A stretch of 36,155 nt of DNA from a virus. Shown piece by piece: positions 25,567 through 33,987 of the stretch. The notes under the pieces were generated by a model. That model was not told the origin of the DNA. It made no database searches and worked only from the letters and a program-made list of their open reading frames with translations. Position numbers and translations under genes: made by a program. Location of the stretch: positions 1 to 36,155 of IMG/VR virus record IMGVR_UViG_3300021559_000020. One strand, written 5' to 3'. Numbering within the stretch: the stretch's first letter is position 1; each line of letters starts with the position of its first letter.

Positions 25567-25988
25567 TGCACTCTGGACTGTGGTGGTTCCTGGCGGAGAC
25601 CGGGGGCGAGGCCGGACTGGCTCTCGCCCTTGTCTTCCTGGGCGTGTTTACTGTCCTCAAGATCCTCGCAGCCGTCGTCAGGGGGGTGAGCGCGCGTGTC
25701 GGACATCTGGAGTGGCGTCGCAAACCAGCTCGACGCGCCCGACGAGTACCCCGCGCCGGGGGACCTCGCCATCGCGCTCAACCCGGCAACGCGCCAGACC
25801 CCGGCCCTGGAGCTGATCGACCAGGCTTTGGTGGATGTAGTCCAGCGTTCGGAGGATGGGGAACAACCGCATCTGATGGTCTTCATGCCGCCGCAGGAGG
25901 GCAAGTCGGAGCGGGTGAGCCACTACTTCCCCCTGTGGCTCCTGCGCAAGAACAAGGACCTCCGTATCGGCATCGTCTCGTACGATAA
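25566..25988 (+). CDS. Small membrane protein whose frame runs into the terminase gene
   Basis: ATG 25566 lies within TGATG after the lysin. The first 41 residues are a typical single-span protein (HSGLWWFLAETGG, then LALALVFLGVFTVLKILAAVV). The frame then stays open for about 290 bases inside the terminase gene and reads as Arg/Pro-rich shadow. Six G at 25681-25686 precede this change; with five, the protein would stop right there (VVRG, TGA). I think the real product is about 41 residues and that one extra G, real or artefact, causes the run-on. It may be a holin partner of the lysin. Confidence 0.55.
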   Translation: MHSGLWWFLAETGGEAGLALALVFLGVFTVLKILAAVVRGVSARVGHLEWRRKPARRARRVPRAGGPRHRAQPGNAPDPGPGADRPGFGGCSPAFGGWGTTASDGLHAAAGGQVGAGEPLLPPVAPAQEQGPPYRHRLVR

Positions 25989-27273
25989 GTCGACCGCTGA
26001 GCGCTGGGGCCGGGACATCCGCAACGACATCAACAACTTCGACGGCACGGATGGCCAGATCGACCTGGGTATGCGGCTGCGGACCGGTTCCAAGTCGGCG
26101 GGGCGCTGGCAGCTTGACGACCAGCGCGGCGGCGTCTACTGCGTCGGCATCGACGGCGCTCTCACCGGCCGCCCGGTCGATGTACTGATCGTGGACGACC
26201 CGGTCAAGAACCGCTCCGAGGCTGACTCCGAGATCGTGCGCCAGCAGGCCAAGAACTTCTGGACCTCGTCCGCCGTCACCCGCCTGGGCCCGAACGCCAT
26301 TGTTATCGTCATTCAGACGCGCTGGCATGAGGACGACCTGTCGGGCTGGCTGCTGGAGCAGGGCAAGCTGGAGCCCCGCCTGGACTACTGGACCGTGATC
26401 AACATCCCGGCGCAGGCGGAGAACATCCTGGACGACTTCGGCAACCCGCTGCCGAACGCCATCCCGGACTCCCTGGGCCGCGAGCCCGGCGAATGGATGG
26501 TCTCGGCGCGCGGGCGCACCGCCGCCGACTGGGAAAAGCGGCGGCTTGAGGTCGGTTCGCGCGACTGGACCGCGCTCTACCAGCAGCGCCCCTCGCCCGA
26601 GCAGGGCAACATCCTGCTGCGCAAGTGGTGGCAGTACTACGACCTGCCCCGCGCCCGCAAGCTCCAGGACGGCTCGTACCGCACCTTCCGGGGCGGCCGG
26701 GTGATCCAGAGCTGGGACATGTCCTTCAAGGACGACAAGGGCTCCGACTTCGTCTGCGGCATGGTGCTCCAGCAGAACGACGCAGAGATCACCGTGCTGG
26801 ACCTGATCTACGAGCAGATGGACGTGGTGGCCACCTGCGATGCCATGGTGGCTCTGTCGGCCAAGTGGCCGCAGGCCCGGCTCAAGCTGGTGGAGGACAA
26901 GGCGAACGGCCCGGCCGTGATCTCGATCCTCAAGCAGAAGCTGGGCGGGATCGTCGCCTACACCCCGAAGGACTCCAAGCTGGCGCGCACCTTCGCCATC
27001 GCTCCGTTCGTGGAGGCGGGCAACATCTGGCTGCCGTCCCCTACCATCGCACCATGGATCTCCGCGTTCGTTGACCAGTGCGCCTCATTTCCGAACGCGG
27101 CCCACGACGACATGGTGGACGCTCTGACGCAGGGCCTGACCCGGCTTCTGCTGGAGGTCGGCCACGTGCAGAGCTTTATGCATCAACTACTGCGAGAGCG
27201 CGGAATCACCGTGCTGCCTGGAGGACGCGATGGCCATCAGGGATCTGCTCCGGCGGAGGCCAACGCCCGATGA
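25696..27273 (+). CDS. terL: Terminase large subunit
   Basis: The protein has 525 residues from GTG 25696. The ATPase part has Walker A MPPQEGKS (64-71), then IGIVSYDKSTAERW, and Walker B VDVLIVDDP (161-169). The coupling region includes TRWHEDDLSGWLLEQ. The nuclease half has SWDMSFKDDKGSD, LVEDKANGPAV and HDDMVDALTQGL, the acidic residues expected of the RNase H-like domain. The length is typical. It packages DNA through the portal encoded next, and its end overlaps the portal start by 44 bases. The small subunit-like gene is 3.9 kb upstream, separated by many accessory genes. Confidence 0.93.
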   Translation: MSDIWSGVANQLDAPDEYPAPGDLAIALNPATRQTPALELIDQALVDVVQRSEDGEQPHLMVFMPPQEGKSERVSHYFPLWLLRKNKDLRIGIVSYDKSTAERWGRDIRNDINNFDGTDGQIDLGMRLRTGSKSAGRWQLDDQRGGVYCVGIDGALTGRPVDVLIVDDPVKNRSEADSEIVRQQAKNFWTSSAVTRLGPNAIVIVIQTRWHEDDLSGWLLEQGKLEPRLDYWTVINIPAQAENILDDFGNPLPNAIPDSLGREPGEWMVSARGRTAADWEKRRLEVGSRDWTALYQQRPSPEQGNILLRKWWQYYDLPRARKLQDGSYRTFRGGRVIQSWDMSFKDDKGSDFVCGMVLQQNDAEITVLDLIYEQMDVVATCDAMVALSAKWPQARLKLVEDKANGPAVISILKQKLGGIVAYTPKDSKLARTFAIAPFVEAGNIWLPSPTIAPWISAFVDQCASFPNAAHDDMVDALTQGLTRLLLEVGHVQSFMHQLLRERGITVLPGGRDGHQGSAPAEANAR

Positions 27274-29086
27274 GAAGGCGCTCAACGTACATGTGCAGCA
27301 GGCTTCCGTGCAGGACGGCGTCCAGGCGGTCAACAACCTGATCAACCAGTTCACGGCCCTGGACCGGGCCCGGTACCCGTACACCGCGCTCCCCCGTGAT
27401 CCCCGGAACATGGCCACCTTCGGTCCGAATCAGCCGTTCATCCCCTCCCCGCTCGACCCGCCGCGCCCGGACGGCCGGACCGACCCGAGGTACATGGAGT
27501 ACCCGGTCGCCTGGAACCTGGACCTGCTGCCGTCGCCGCACGTCCCCTTCGCGACTCTGCGGGACGCCTCGGAGAACATCGACCTGATCCGGCGCTGCAT
27601 CAGCAAGCGGCAGAAGGAGATCGTGGCCCGCGACTGGGCCTTCACGATCGACCCGGAGGCCGTGAACATTGAGGCGGCCAAGAACCCCGGCAAGCCGACG
27701 CAGGACATCATCGCCAACCTGACGAAGGAGTACTCCTCCGACATTCAGAAGGCCACGGAGTTCTGGCGGTTCCCCGGCAAGAATCAGGACTATTCCTGGA
27801 ACGAGTGGGTGTATGCCGCGCTGGAGGAGTACCTGACCGTGGACGCCTGGGTGATCTTTCCCCAGAAGACGTACGGCGGTGACCTCTACTCGCTGGACCT
27901 GATCGACGGCGCGACGATGAAGCCACTGCGCGACGCGCGCGGCGGCAAACCCGCAGCCCCGTTCCCGGCCTACCAGCAGATCCTGTATGGGCTTCCGCGC
28001 GGGGAGCACACGGCCACGTACATGAAGCACGACAACGGCGTGATCGAGATCCCGAACGCCTACCGGCTCGACCAGCTCTACTACATCCGGCGCTGCAATC
28101 GGGTGAAGTCGATGTATGGCTTCTCGGCCACGGAGCAGGCGCTGATCTCCGCGCGGCTCTACCTCAAGCGCCAGGGATGGATGCTATCCGAGTACGACGA
28201 TGGGGTGATCCCGCAGGCGTGGATCGAGTCGGCGGCCGGTGAGGTCGACATGGACCCGTCCGAGCGCCGCATGTGGGAGGAGGCGTTCAACGACGAGATG
28301 AGCGGGGACATCGCGCGCCGTCACCGCCTCAAGCTGCTGGCCCCCGGCATGAAGGCCGTGGAGACGAACAGCGTGGACGAGCGCTACAAGCCCGACTACG
28401 ACCTGTTCCTGATCAAGCTCATGGCCACGCATTTCGACGTGCCGATCAGCGAGCTGGGCTTCCCCGAGACGCAGGGCCTGGGCTCCAGCGGCTTCCACGA
28501 GTCGCAGCAGGACACCTACGAGCGCTCTGCCACCCTGCCGGACACCCGTTGGTTCTCGCAGCAGGTCAGCCGGATCTCCCACGAACAGCTCGGCATCCGC
28601 CCCGAGGTCGTACACCGCTTCGCCGGTCTGGACGACGAGGACGAGGCCGCGCAGGACGCAGTCTGGGACGCGCGGGTGTCCGGCGGCCGGGCCACGATGA
28701 ACGAGGACCGGGCCCGGCTGCACCTGCCGCTGTTCTCGTTCCCGGAGGCGAACAAGCCCTTCATCAGGACCAACCGTGGTGTCCTGTTCGTTGAGGGCGC
28801 ATCCAAGCTGGCCCCGGCCGGTGTGACGGTAGAGCCCCCCGCTCAGCCGCCCGCGCTGCCCGGTGCCACGCCCGGCGCGAAGCCCGCTGCGCCCGGCGCG
28901 AAACCGGCCGCCCGGCCGGTGGCGAAGTACTCGGAGAGTGACATCGACAAGGCCGCTGAGCTGGCGGCTTTCAGGAATTGGGCACGGAAGCCGCGAAACG
29001 CGGGCCATGTCTTCACCTTCAACGTCGTCACGCCCGATGACGCACCCGACCTAGCCGATGACCCCCGTGTCGTCTGGAGTGCCTGA
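27230..29086 (+). CDS. Portal protein
   Basis: The protein has 618 residues from ATG 27230. The N-terminal part has a helical start, then RYPYTALPRDPRN and LIRRCISKRQKEIVARDW, followed by a core (YSWNEWVYAALEEYLTVDAW, YSLDLIDGATMKPL, YIRRCNRVKSMYGFSATEQAL) and the helical stem and wing (HRLKLLAPGMKAVE, DVPISELGFPETQGLG). These are HK97-like portal features. The C-terminal 90 residues are Pro/Ala-rich and variable, ending in a helical module. The gene is placed between terminase and protease, as expected. The stop overlaps the protease start. Confidence 0.88.
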   Translation: MAIRDLLRRRPTPDEKALNVHVQQASVQDGVQAVNNLINQFTALDRARYPYTALPRDPRNMATFGPNQPFIPSPLDPPRPDGRTDPRYMEYPVAWNLDLLPSPHVPFATLRDASENIDLIRRCISKRQKEIVARDWAFTIDPEAVNIEAAKNPGKPTQDIIANLTKEYSSDIQKATEFWRFPGKNQDYSWNEWVYAALEEYLTVDAWVIFPQKTYGGDLYSLDLIDGATMKPLRDARGGKPAAPFPAYQQILYGLPRGEHTATYMKHDNGVIEIPNAYRLDQLYYIRRCNRVKSMYGFSATEQALISARLYLKRQGWMLSEYDDGVIPQAWIESAAGEVDMDPSERRMWEEAFNDEMSGDIARRHRLKLLAPGMKAVETNSVDERYKPDYDLFLIKLMATHFDVPISELGFPETQGLGSSGFHESQQDTYERSATLPDTRWFSQQVSRISHEQLGIRPEVVHRFAGLDDEDEAAQDAVWDARVSGGRATMNEDRARLHLPLFSFPEANKPFIRTNRGVLFVEGASKLAPAGVTVEPPAQPPALPGATPGAKPAAPGAKPAARPVAKYSESDIDKAAELAAFRNWARKPRNAGHVFTFNVVTPDDAPDLADDPRVVWSA

Positions 29087-30210
29087 TGGATCTCACATTC
29101 GCCTACGCGGCCGACATCACGAAGTCGGAGCGCGACGCCGAAGGCAACCTGATCGTTTACGGGTCTGCCACCAATCCGACCAGCGACCTCGACGGTGACC
29201 GCTGCGACCCGGCGTGGCTCAAGCGCGCCATGCCGGAGTGGTTCGAGTGGGGCAACATCCGGGAGATGCACGGCCCGATCGCGGCCGGTGTCGGTCTGGA
29301 GATGACCGTCGACAGCGACGACTACCACGTGAAGTCCAAGTGCGTGGATCCTGTCGCGGCAAAGAAGATCGTGGAGGGCGTCTACAAGGGCTACTCCATC
29401 GGGATCAAGAACGGCATCCGCGAGAAGCGGGACGGCCAGAACTGGATCACGGGCGGCACCATCGTGGAGGTCAGCTACGTCGACCGTCCGTGCAACCCGA
29501 CCGCCAAGCTGGCCTTCGCCAAGGCGGCCACCGTCGGGGACGACCTGGACGTGCTCCAGCCCGTGGAGGCCGACCCCGCGCCGGTCGCGCCGAAGGTGGC
29601 GCTCCCGAACGAGTTCGAGTTCATCGTCAAGGACGCGAACGGCGAGTGGTACAAGCGGACCTTCACCGCCCAGCAGCGGCACGACCTCGCCCAGTCCGGC
29701 GCGGCGCTTCCCGACGGGTCCTACCCGATCGAGAACGGCGAGGATCTGGAGAACGCCATCCACGCCGTCGGCCGGGGCACGAAGCACTCGCACGACGAGA
29801 TCCGCCAGCACATCGTGGCCCGCGCCAAGGCCCTGGGCTTGACTGATCGCCTCCCGGCTGGCTACCTTCCGAAGAAGAAGGACGCGGAGCCGGAGATCGT
29901 GAAAGCCGCTCCGCAGCCCGACAACACCGTGGCGGTAGCTGATGCCGTCAAGGCGGCAGTGGCAGAGGTCATGGCGGCCTCCTCGGAGCGCATTGAGGCG
30001 CTTGAGGCCCAGTTGACGAAGGTCCTGGCGACGCCCGTTCCCGGTGGTCCTGTCCTCATGTCTCCCGACGGTCCGACCATGGACAAGTCGCCGGGGGCCG
30101 AGAAGAAGGCGAAGGCGGACACCCTGCGGAAGTACGCGCAGAAGCTGGACGCCAAGATCGCTGAGGACTACTACGCCCTGGCCGACCGCGTGGAGCGCGG
30201 CGAGTCCTGA
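29086..30210 (+). CDS. Prohead protease fused to a DUF6582-like and scaffold region
   Basis: The protein has 374 residues from ATG 29086 (overlap with portal). The HK97-type protease domain covers about 1-145, with candidate triad His62 (REMHGPI), Ser104 (KGYSIG) and Glu128 (EVSYVD). Residues about 180-260 (RHDLAQSGAALPDGSYPI, ENAIHAVGRGTKH, ARAKALGLTDRLPAGYL) resemble DUF6582, a domain often found behind phage proteases. The C-terminal 110 residues are helical and charged, as in an internal scaffold. The segment 29386-29493 is the copy mate of 22276-22383 in the RHH gene. Confidence 0.85.
   Translation: MDLTFAYAADITKSERDAEGNLIVYGSATNPTSDLDGDRCDPAWLKRAMPEWFEWGNIREMHGPIAAGVGLEMTVDSDDYHVKSKCVDPVAAKKIVEGVYKGYSIGIKNGIREKRDGQNWITGGTIVEVSYVDRPCNPTAKLAFAKAATVGDDLDVLQPVEADPAPVAPKVALPNEFEFIVKDANGEWYKRTFTAQQRHDLAQSGAALPDGSYPIENGEDLENAIHAVGRGTKHSHDEIRQHIVARAKALGLTDRLPAGYLPKKKDAEPEIVKAAPQPDNTVAVADAVKAAVAEVMAASSERIEALEAQLTKVLATPVPGGPVLMSPDGPTMDKSPGAEKKAKADTLRKYAQKLDAKIAEDYYALADRVERGES
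29386..29493 (+). repeat. Prohead protease segment duplicated at 22276-22383
   Basis: This is the original-context copy, because it lies in a complete protease domain. It encodes residues 101-136, including Ser104 and Glu128. The match to the other copy begins sharply at the Lys codon AAG and ends at TGC of Cys136. Confidence 0.9.
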
Positions 30211-30228
30211 CCTCACCTGGAGCCCATC

Positions 30229-31890
30229 ATGGGGTACACCTCTGACCCGAACGTCTCCCCTCTGGAGATGATGTTCAAGGGTTGCGACGGCGCGACGCGC
30301 GCTGAGAAATTCGAGCGCTACAAGGCGGGGCTTAACGAGTCCTTCGCCAAGGGCGACTCCGGCAAGTACGGCTTCGCCTACGGGCGCGGCATCATCCCGA
30401 CCGGCCTCCCCACGTCGGCGGAGAAGGTGTTCGAGAAGGTCGCCAGCCTCACCAAGGCGATGAGCCCGGACCAGCTCGCCACGATCCAGGGTGACATCGA
30501 CATCGCCCGGACCATGATCGCGGAGATCACGAAGGACTGGACGACCACCAACCCGCTCTCGACCGGCGTGGTGCCCTACGACCTCCAGGCTCCCGCGAAG
30601 GAACTGGTACCGCTGCACACGCCGCTGCGCAACAGCACCTCGCGCAACAACGACGGTCGCGGTCTGGCCACCCACTGGAAGCGACTGGACTCGATCAACA
30701 ACGCTGGTGGCTCTACCGGCTCGACCCTGGCCGCTGCGGGCAACCTGAGCCCGTTCATGAACAGCCAGTCCGACACCGCCGCCTTCGGGCCGATGACCCT
30801 GCGTCGCGGCAAGAAGATCAACTACAACATGACGGACCAGACCGCCGCGTATGTCGAGATGGGCTACTCGGACATGGTCACCTGGGAGGCGCAGTTCGCA
30901 GGCGCTGGCTTCCAGGATGTCCGTCAGCTCTCCCGCCACGCTCTCCTGTGGACCCACCTCATGGGTGAGGAGAGGGCGATCCTCTACGGTCGCGGCTCGG
31001 CCGGTAACGGCTACTCCGGTGCGGTCTCCGCTCCGGTGATCTCCGCAGCCGACTCCGGCGCGTCCGGCTCACTGGCGGCCTCCGCCTACAAGATCATCGT
31101 GCTGGGCCGCGCGGGCTTCGGCGCGACCGTGCAGTCCAACGAGGTCACCGTCACCCCGACCGTCAGCCACGGCATCACCGTGACCGTGTCGACGGAGCCG
31201 GTGGGTGCCCTCAACTACGACCTGTACGTCACGGCGGCGGCAGGCGGCACCGGTACGGAGACGTTCCAGTACAACTTCGTCGGCAACGTCACCACCTTCA
31301 CCTCCGTGGCCACCGGGGCGGCGCTTCCCGCCAACGCGGACACCACCGCCGACGCCAACGGCTACGACGGCTGGCTCGGCACGCTGCCTGCGAACGGCGG
31401 CTACGTCAACCGGGTCAACGCGAAGCTGTCCACGACCGCGCCTGGCTCCGAGTTCCAGACCGCGTTCCAGAAGATGTACCAGCTCAACTTCGCTGAGCCG
31501 AACGACATTTGGCTCGACCCGAACGTGAAGGTAGAGCTGGGCAACATCCTCCAGAACAACGCCCAGAACCTCCCGTTCCGCATCATGATGAGCCAGGACG
31601 CGGGCACGATCGGCGTCGCGGTCACCGGGTTGCAGAATCAGCTCACCAGCCAGATGGTGCCGCTCAACGTGCACCCGTTCATGCCCCTCGGTTGCGTGAT
31701 CCTGCGCTCCACCTCGATCCCCTACCCGGCGGCGGGCATCACCGCCACGGCGGAGATCCGGACGGTGCAGGACTACATGGCCGTCGACTGGCCGCAGGTG
31801 CAGTTCACCTACGACTCCAGCACCTACTTCTTCGGAACGATGGTGCACTACGCCCCGGCCTTCTCCGGCCTGCTTCTCGGCGTGCAGTGA
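30229..31890 (+). CDS. Major capsid protein with inserted Ig/Fn3-like domain
   Basis: The protein has 553 residues from ATG 30229. It follows the protease after 18 bases, as usual for a capsid gene. HK97-like features include a helical N-terminal part (MSPDQLATIQGDIDIARTM), the E-loop region with PLHTPLRNSTSR, and C-terminal strands (PLGCVILRSTSIPYP, AEIRTVQDYMAVDWP, QFTYDSSTYFF). Residues about 265-375 are a Thr/Val/Gly-rich beta insert (ASAYKIIVLGRAGFGATV, HGITVTVSTEP, LNYDLYVTAAAGG), like an Fn3 or Ig domain placed into the capsid fold. This would project from the shell. The length is above the family's common 300-400 residues because of this insert. Confidence 0.85.
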   Translation: MGYTSDPNVSPLEMMFKGCDGATRAEKFERYKAGLNESFAKGDSGKYGFAYGRGIIPTGLPTSAEKVFEKVASLTKAMSPDQLATIQGDIDIARTMIAEITKDWTTTNPLSTGVVPYDLQAPAKELVPLHTPLRNSTSRNNDGRGLATHWKRLDSINNAGGSTGSTLAAAGNLSPFMNSQSDTAAFGPMTLRRGKKINYNMTDQTAAYVEMGYSDMVTWEAQFAGAGFQDVRQLSRHALLWTHLMGEERAILYGRGSAGNGYSGAVSAPVISAADSGASGSLAASAYKIIVLGRAGFGATVQSNEVTVTPTVSHGITVTVSTEPVGALNYDLYVTAAAGGTGTETFQYNFVGNVTTFTSVATGAALPANADTTADANGYDGWLGTLPANGGYVNRVNAKLSTTAPGSEFQTAFQKMYQLNFAEPNDIWLDPNVKVELGNILQNNAQNLPFRIMMSQDAGTIGVAVTGLQNQLTSQMVPLNVHPFMPLGCVILRSTSIPYPAAGITATAEIRTVQDYMAVDWPQVQFTYDSSTYFFGTMVHYAPAFSGLLLGVQ

Positions 31891-31903
31891 TCCATCCGTG
31901 ATC

Positions 31904-31928
31904 GGCGGCCCCCTCCACGGGGGCCGCC
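31904..31928 (+). terminator. Hairpin after the capsid gene
   Basis: GGCGGCCCCC (31904-31913) and GGGGGCCGCC (31919-31928) form a perfect 10-bp stem with a 5-base loop, 13 bases after the capsid stop. There is no U-tract. It may reduce read-through or protect the capsid mRNA end. Confidence 0.7.
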
Positions 31929-31947
31929 CCCACGCCCGGAGGCAGTC

Positions 31948-32211
31948 ATGTCCGTAGTCACCAATCAGGTCACGGTCGGCTCGTCGGCCATTCTCGTCGT
32001 CCCGGCCCCGTCCGTGCCGCCCGGCGCGGAGTCGGCCGTGGTGCTGTCGAACGGCGCTGCCGTGGTCTACGTGGGCGGCCCCGGCGTCACCACGGGCACG
32101 GGTCTGCCGATCCAGATCAACGGCATCATCAACATCGGCGCACTGGGCAACAGCCCTCTGTGGGCCGTCTGTGCCACGTCCACGGTCCTCAGCTACCTGA
32201 CGACCACCTAG
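31948..32211 (+). CDS. Small beta-rich protein, head decoration candidate
   Basis: The protein has 87 residues from ATG 31948 with GGAGG upstream. It is nearly all strand-forming (VTNQVTVGSSAILVVPAPSV, ESAVVLSNGAAVVYVGG, STVLSYLTTT). Its position after capsid and its composition suggest a decoration or head-fibre protein. There is no direct evidence. Confidence 0.6.
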   Translation: MSVVTNQVTVGSSAILVVPAPSVPPGAESAVVLSNGAAVVYVGGPGVTTGTGLPIQINGIINIGALGNSPLWAVCATSTVLSYLTTT

Positions 32212-32219
32212 GAGTAGCA

Positions 32220-32558
32220 ATGCCAACAGCGGTCAAGGCGTCGCCCGCGAACCTGGGCGTCAACTTCAACATTGAGGCCAACGACTACACGGGCGGCACC
32301 TCGCGCGTCACCATCGTGGCCGTGGGCCCGCACAAGTTCGCGGGGCCCGGTGTCCGGGCCGTGCTGGCGCGCGTCAACACCTACCTCGGTACGACGCTCT
32401 CCGCCGCCAACGTGGACACCCTGCTGGCCAACCACGCCGCGAACGTCCAGATCAACCGGACGCACTGCGACTTCCCCTGCATGACGGCGGACGTGGCGAC
32501 CCTGGTCACCAACCTGACCTCGGACCTCCAGGCAGCCGGATCGGTGGTGGCCGGATGA
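32220..32558 (+). CDS. Unknown head-module protein
   Basis: The protein has 112 residues from ATG 32220 with AGGAG upstream. It has a strand-rich first half (GVNFNIEANDYTGG, RVTIVAVG) and a helical second half with two Cys (HCDFPC). It may be a connector or a small virion protein. The family is not recognised. Confidence 0.55.
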   Translation: MPTAVKASPANLGVNFNIEANDYTGGTSRVTIVAVGPHKFAGPGVRAVLARVNTYLGTTLSAANVDTLLANHAANVQINRTHCDFPCMTADVATLVTNLTSDLQAAGSVVAG

Positions 32559-32821
32559 CCGACACGGTCAAGGTCTGCGCTCAGGGCAGCAACGTGGCGG
32601 AGGTCGACGCGCCGTCCGGTGCTCGCTACAAGCGCGACAGGGAAGGGATCTTCCACATGCTCCCCTCCGACGCCGCCGTGATGGCCAAGGGCGGCGGCTT
32701 CTATCCGTCCATGGCCGGTGCCACCCGCAAGAGCGTCGGCTTCCGATGCGGTGCCTGCGGTTTCGGCAGCTTCGTGAAGACCTGTAGCCGCTGCGGCGGC
32801 GAGTGCGAGAAGGAAAGCTGA
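32555..32821 (+). CDS. Zinc-ribbon protein
   Basis: The protein has 88 residues from ATG 32555 (ATGA overlap). The second half has a clean four-Cys ribbon (FRCGACGFGSF, then KTCSRCGGEC). The start is a beta region (VKVCAQGSNVAEVDAP, REGIFHMLP). A zinc ribbon inside a head-gene cluster is unusual but seen in phages. The function is unknown. Confidence 0.6.
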   Translation: MTDTVKVCAQGSNVAEVDAPSGARYKRDREGIFHMLPSDAAVMAKGGGFYPSMAGATRKSVGFRCGACGFGSFVKTCSRCGGECEKES

Positions 32822-33033
32822 TGCCCCCGAAGGGTTGGAAAAAGGGCGACGGCCCGATCTGCCTCGAATGCTGGCCGGGCGGCTGGCCGGAGAACAGCGG
32901 GTCGGCTTCCTGCTCACACGGCGACTGGTCCCGGACTGTTCCCGCACCTGTCGTGCACAAGCTCGACCTGAGCACGGAGGTCGTCTCCGAGGCCGTGGCC
33001 GAAGTCATCACCAAGCTGGAGGAGGAGGCATGA
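32821..33033 (+). CDS. Small Trp/Cys protein
   Basis: The protein has 70 residues from ATG 32821 (TGATG overlap). The first half is Trp- and Gly-rich with CLECWPGGW and SCSHGDW, so a metal site is possible. The second half is a helix (TEVVSEAVAEVITKLEEEA). The function is unknown. Confidence 0.55.
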   Translation: MPPKGWKKGDGPICLECWPGGWPENSGSASCSHGDWSRTVPAPVVHKLDLSTEVVSEAVAEVITKLEEEA

Positions 33034-33356
33034 AGATCCCGAAGAAAGTCGTGCCCACCTCCAAGGGCCACAAGCAGGTGGAGGTGTGCGACCCACCGCA
33101 CTGCGGCTGCGCCGTCGCCCCGCCCAACGCCGGTCGCATGCGCTACAAGGGCCTGTCCCTCCCGGCCGGTGCCCACCGCGTCTCCATCAACCACGTCATC
33201 ACCCGCGCAGACGGCACCGTGGACGTGATCGACAACGCTGCGGTCCGGTTCCGGAACCCCTTCAAGAACCTCTGGTGGCAGCTTTTCAAGGCTCCCGCCG
33301 TGGAGCGGAACATCGTCCTCGCCAACCACCGCGCCAAGGCGCTTAGGAGCCAGTAA
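33030..33356 (+). CDS. Unknown protein in the head/tail module
   Basis: The protein has 108 residues from ATG 33030. It has VCDPPHCGCAVAPP in the first third and a strand/helix region (HRVSINHVITRADGTVDV, FRNPFKNLWWQLF). It ends with a basic helix. No family is recognised. Its stop overlaps the next ATG. Confidence 0.55.
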   Translation: MKIPKKVVPTSKGHKQVEVCDPPHCGCAVAPPNAGRMRYKGLSLPAGAHRVSINHVITRADGTVDVIDNAAVRFRNPFKNLWWQLFKAPAVERNIVLANHRAKALRSQ

Positions 33357-33976
33357 TGGCTACCACCGTCGTTGTCACGGCCAAGGGCCGTGAGATCATC
33401 GTCAACTCCATGAAGGGCACCGCGACCGAGCCGAAGGTGCTGGGCTGGGGCATCGGCACTTCCACGGCTGCCGTGACCGACGTGGCTCCCTTCATTGAGG
33501 GGGCGGAGACGCGCACCACGGGCACAAGCTCGGTGCAGACCACCACGACCACCAACGACACCTACCAGGTCGTGGGGACGCTCACCTCGCTGTCCGGCCA
33601 GACCATCGCGGAAGTGTTCCTGACGGACTCGGCCACCAAGCCGTTCTCCACCACCTGGTCCATCGCGCCGACCACGACCTCCGGCACCACGGGCACGACG
33701 GCGGCAAGCTACACCCCGGCGAACAACACCTACATCCAGTGCGAGGGCGAGGTTATGCAGGTGACCGCCGGTTCCGGCACAACCTCGCTGACCGTGACCC
33801 GAGCCGTCAATGGCTCCAGCGCTGCGACTCACGCCAACGGCACGACGATCACTCTCGGCAACCCTCCCGGTAATGCCGTGGCAAACGCCTCCATGTACCT
33901 GCATGCCTCATTCACCGGCCTGGCGCTCAACACGGGGGACTCAATCCAGTCCACCATCCAGGTCAAGTACACCTGA
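33356..33976 (+). CDS. Thr-rich structural protein
   Basis: The protein has 206 residues from ATG 33356. The N-terminus (TVVVTAKGREIIVNSMKG, EPKVLGWGIGTS) and QTIAEVFLTD are typical of a phage beta-structural subunit. The middle is Thr/Ser-rich (TTTTTNDTYQ, TTSGTTGTTAA). VMQVTAGSGTTSLTVTRAVNG resembles a small beta-domain seen in fibre or sheath-like phage proteins. It may be a head or tail fibre component. Confidence 0.6.
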   Translation: MATTVVVTAKGREIIVNSMKGTATEPKVLGWGIGTSTAAVTDVAPFIEGAETRTTGTSSVQTTTTTNDTYQVVGTLTSLSGQTIAEVFLTDSATKPFSTTWSIAPTTTSGTTGTTAASYTPANNTYIQCEGEVMQVTAGSGTTSLTVTRAVNGSSAATHANGTTITLGNPPGNAVANASMYLHASFTGLALNTGDSIQSTIQVKYT

Positions 33977-33987
33977 GTGGAGTTCTG

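Noticed and set aside
28843-30957. A 704-codon open frame on the minus strand opposite portal, protease and capsid genes
   Set aside because: It lies fully antisense to three well-supported head genes, has low-complexity His/Arg/Val-rich content typical of high-GC shadow frames, and shows no domain or binding site.
31069-32226. A 385-codon open frame on the minus strand opposite the capsid gene
   Set aside because: It is antisense to a clear capsid gene, with shadow-like composition and no conserved motif.
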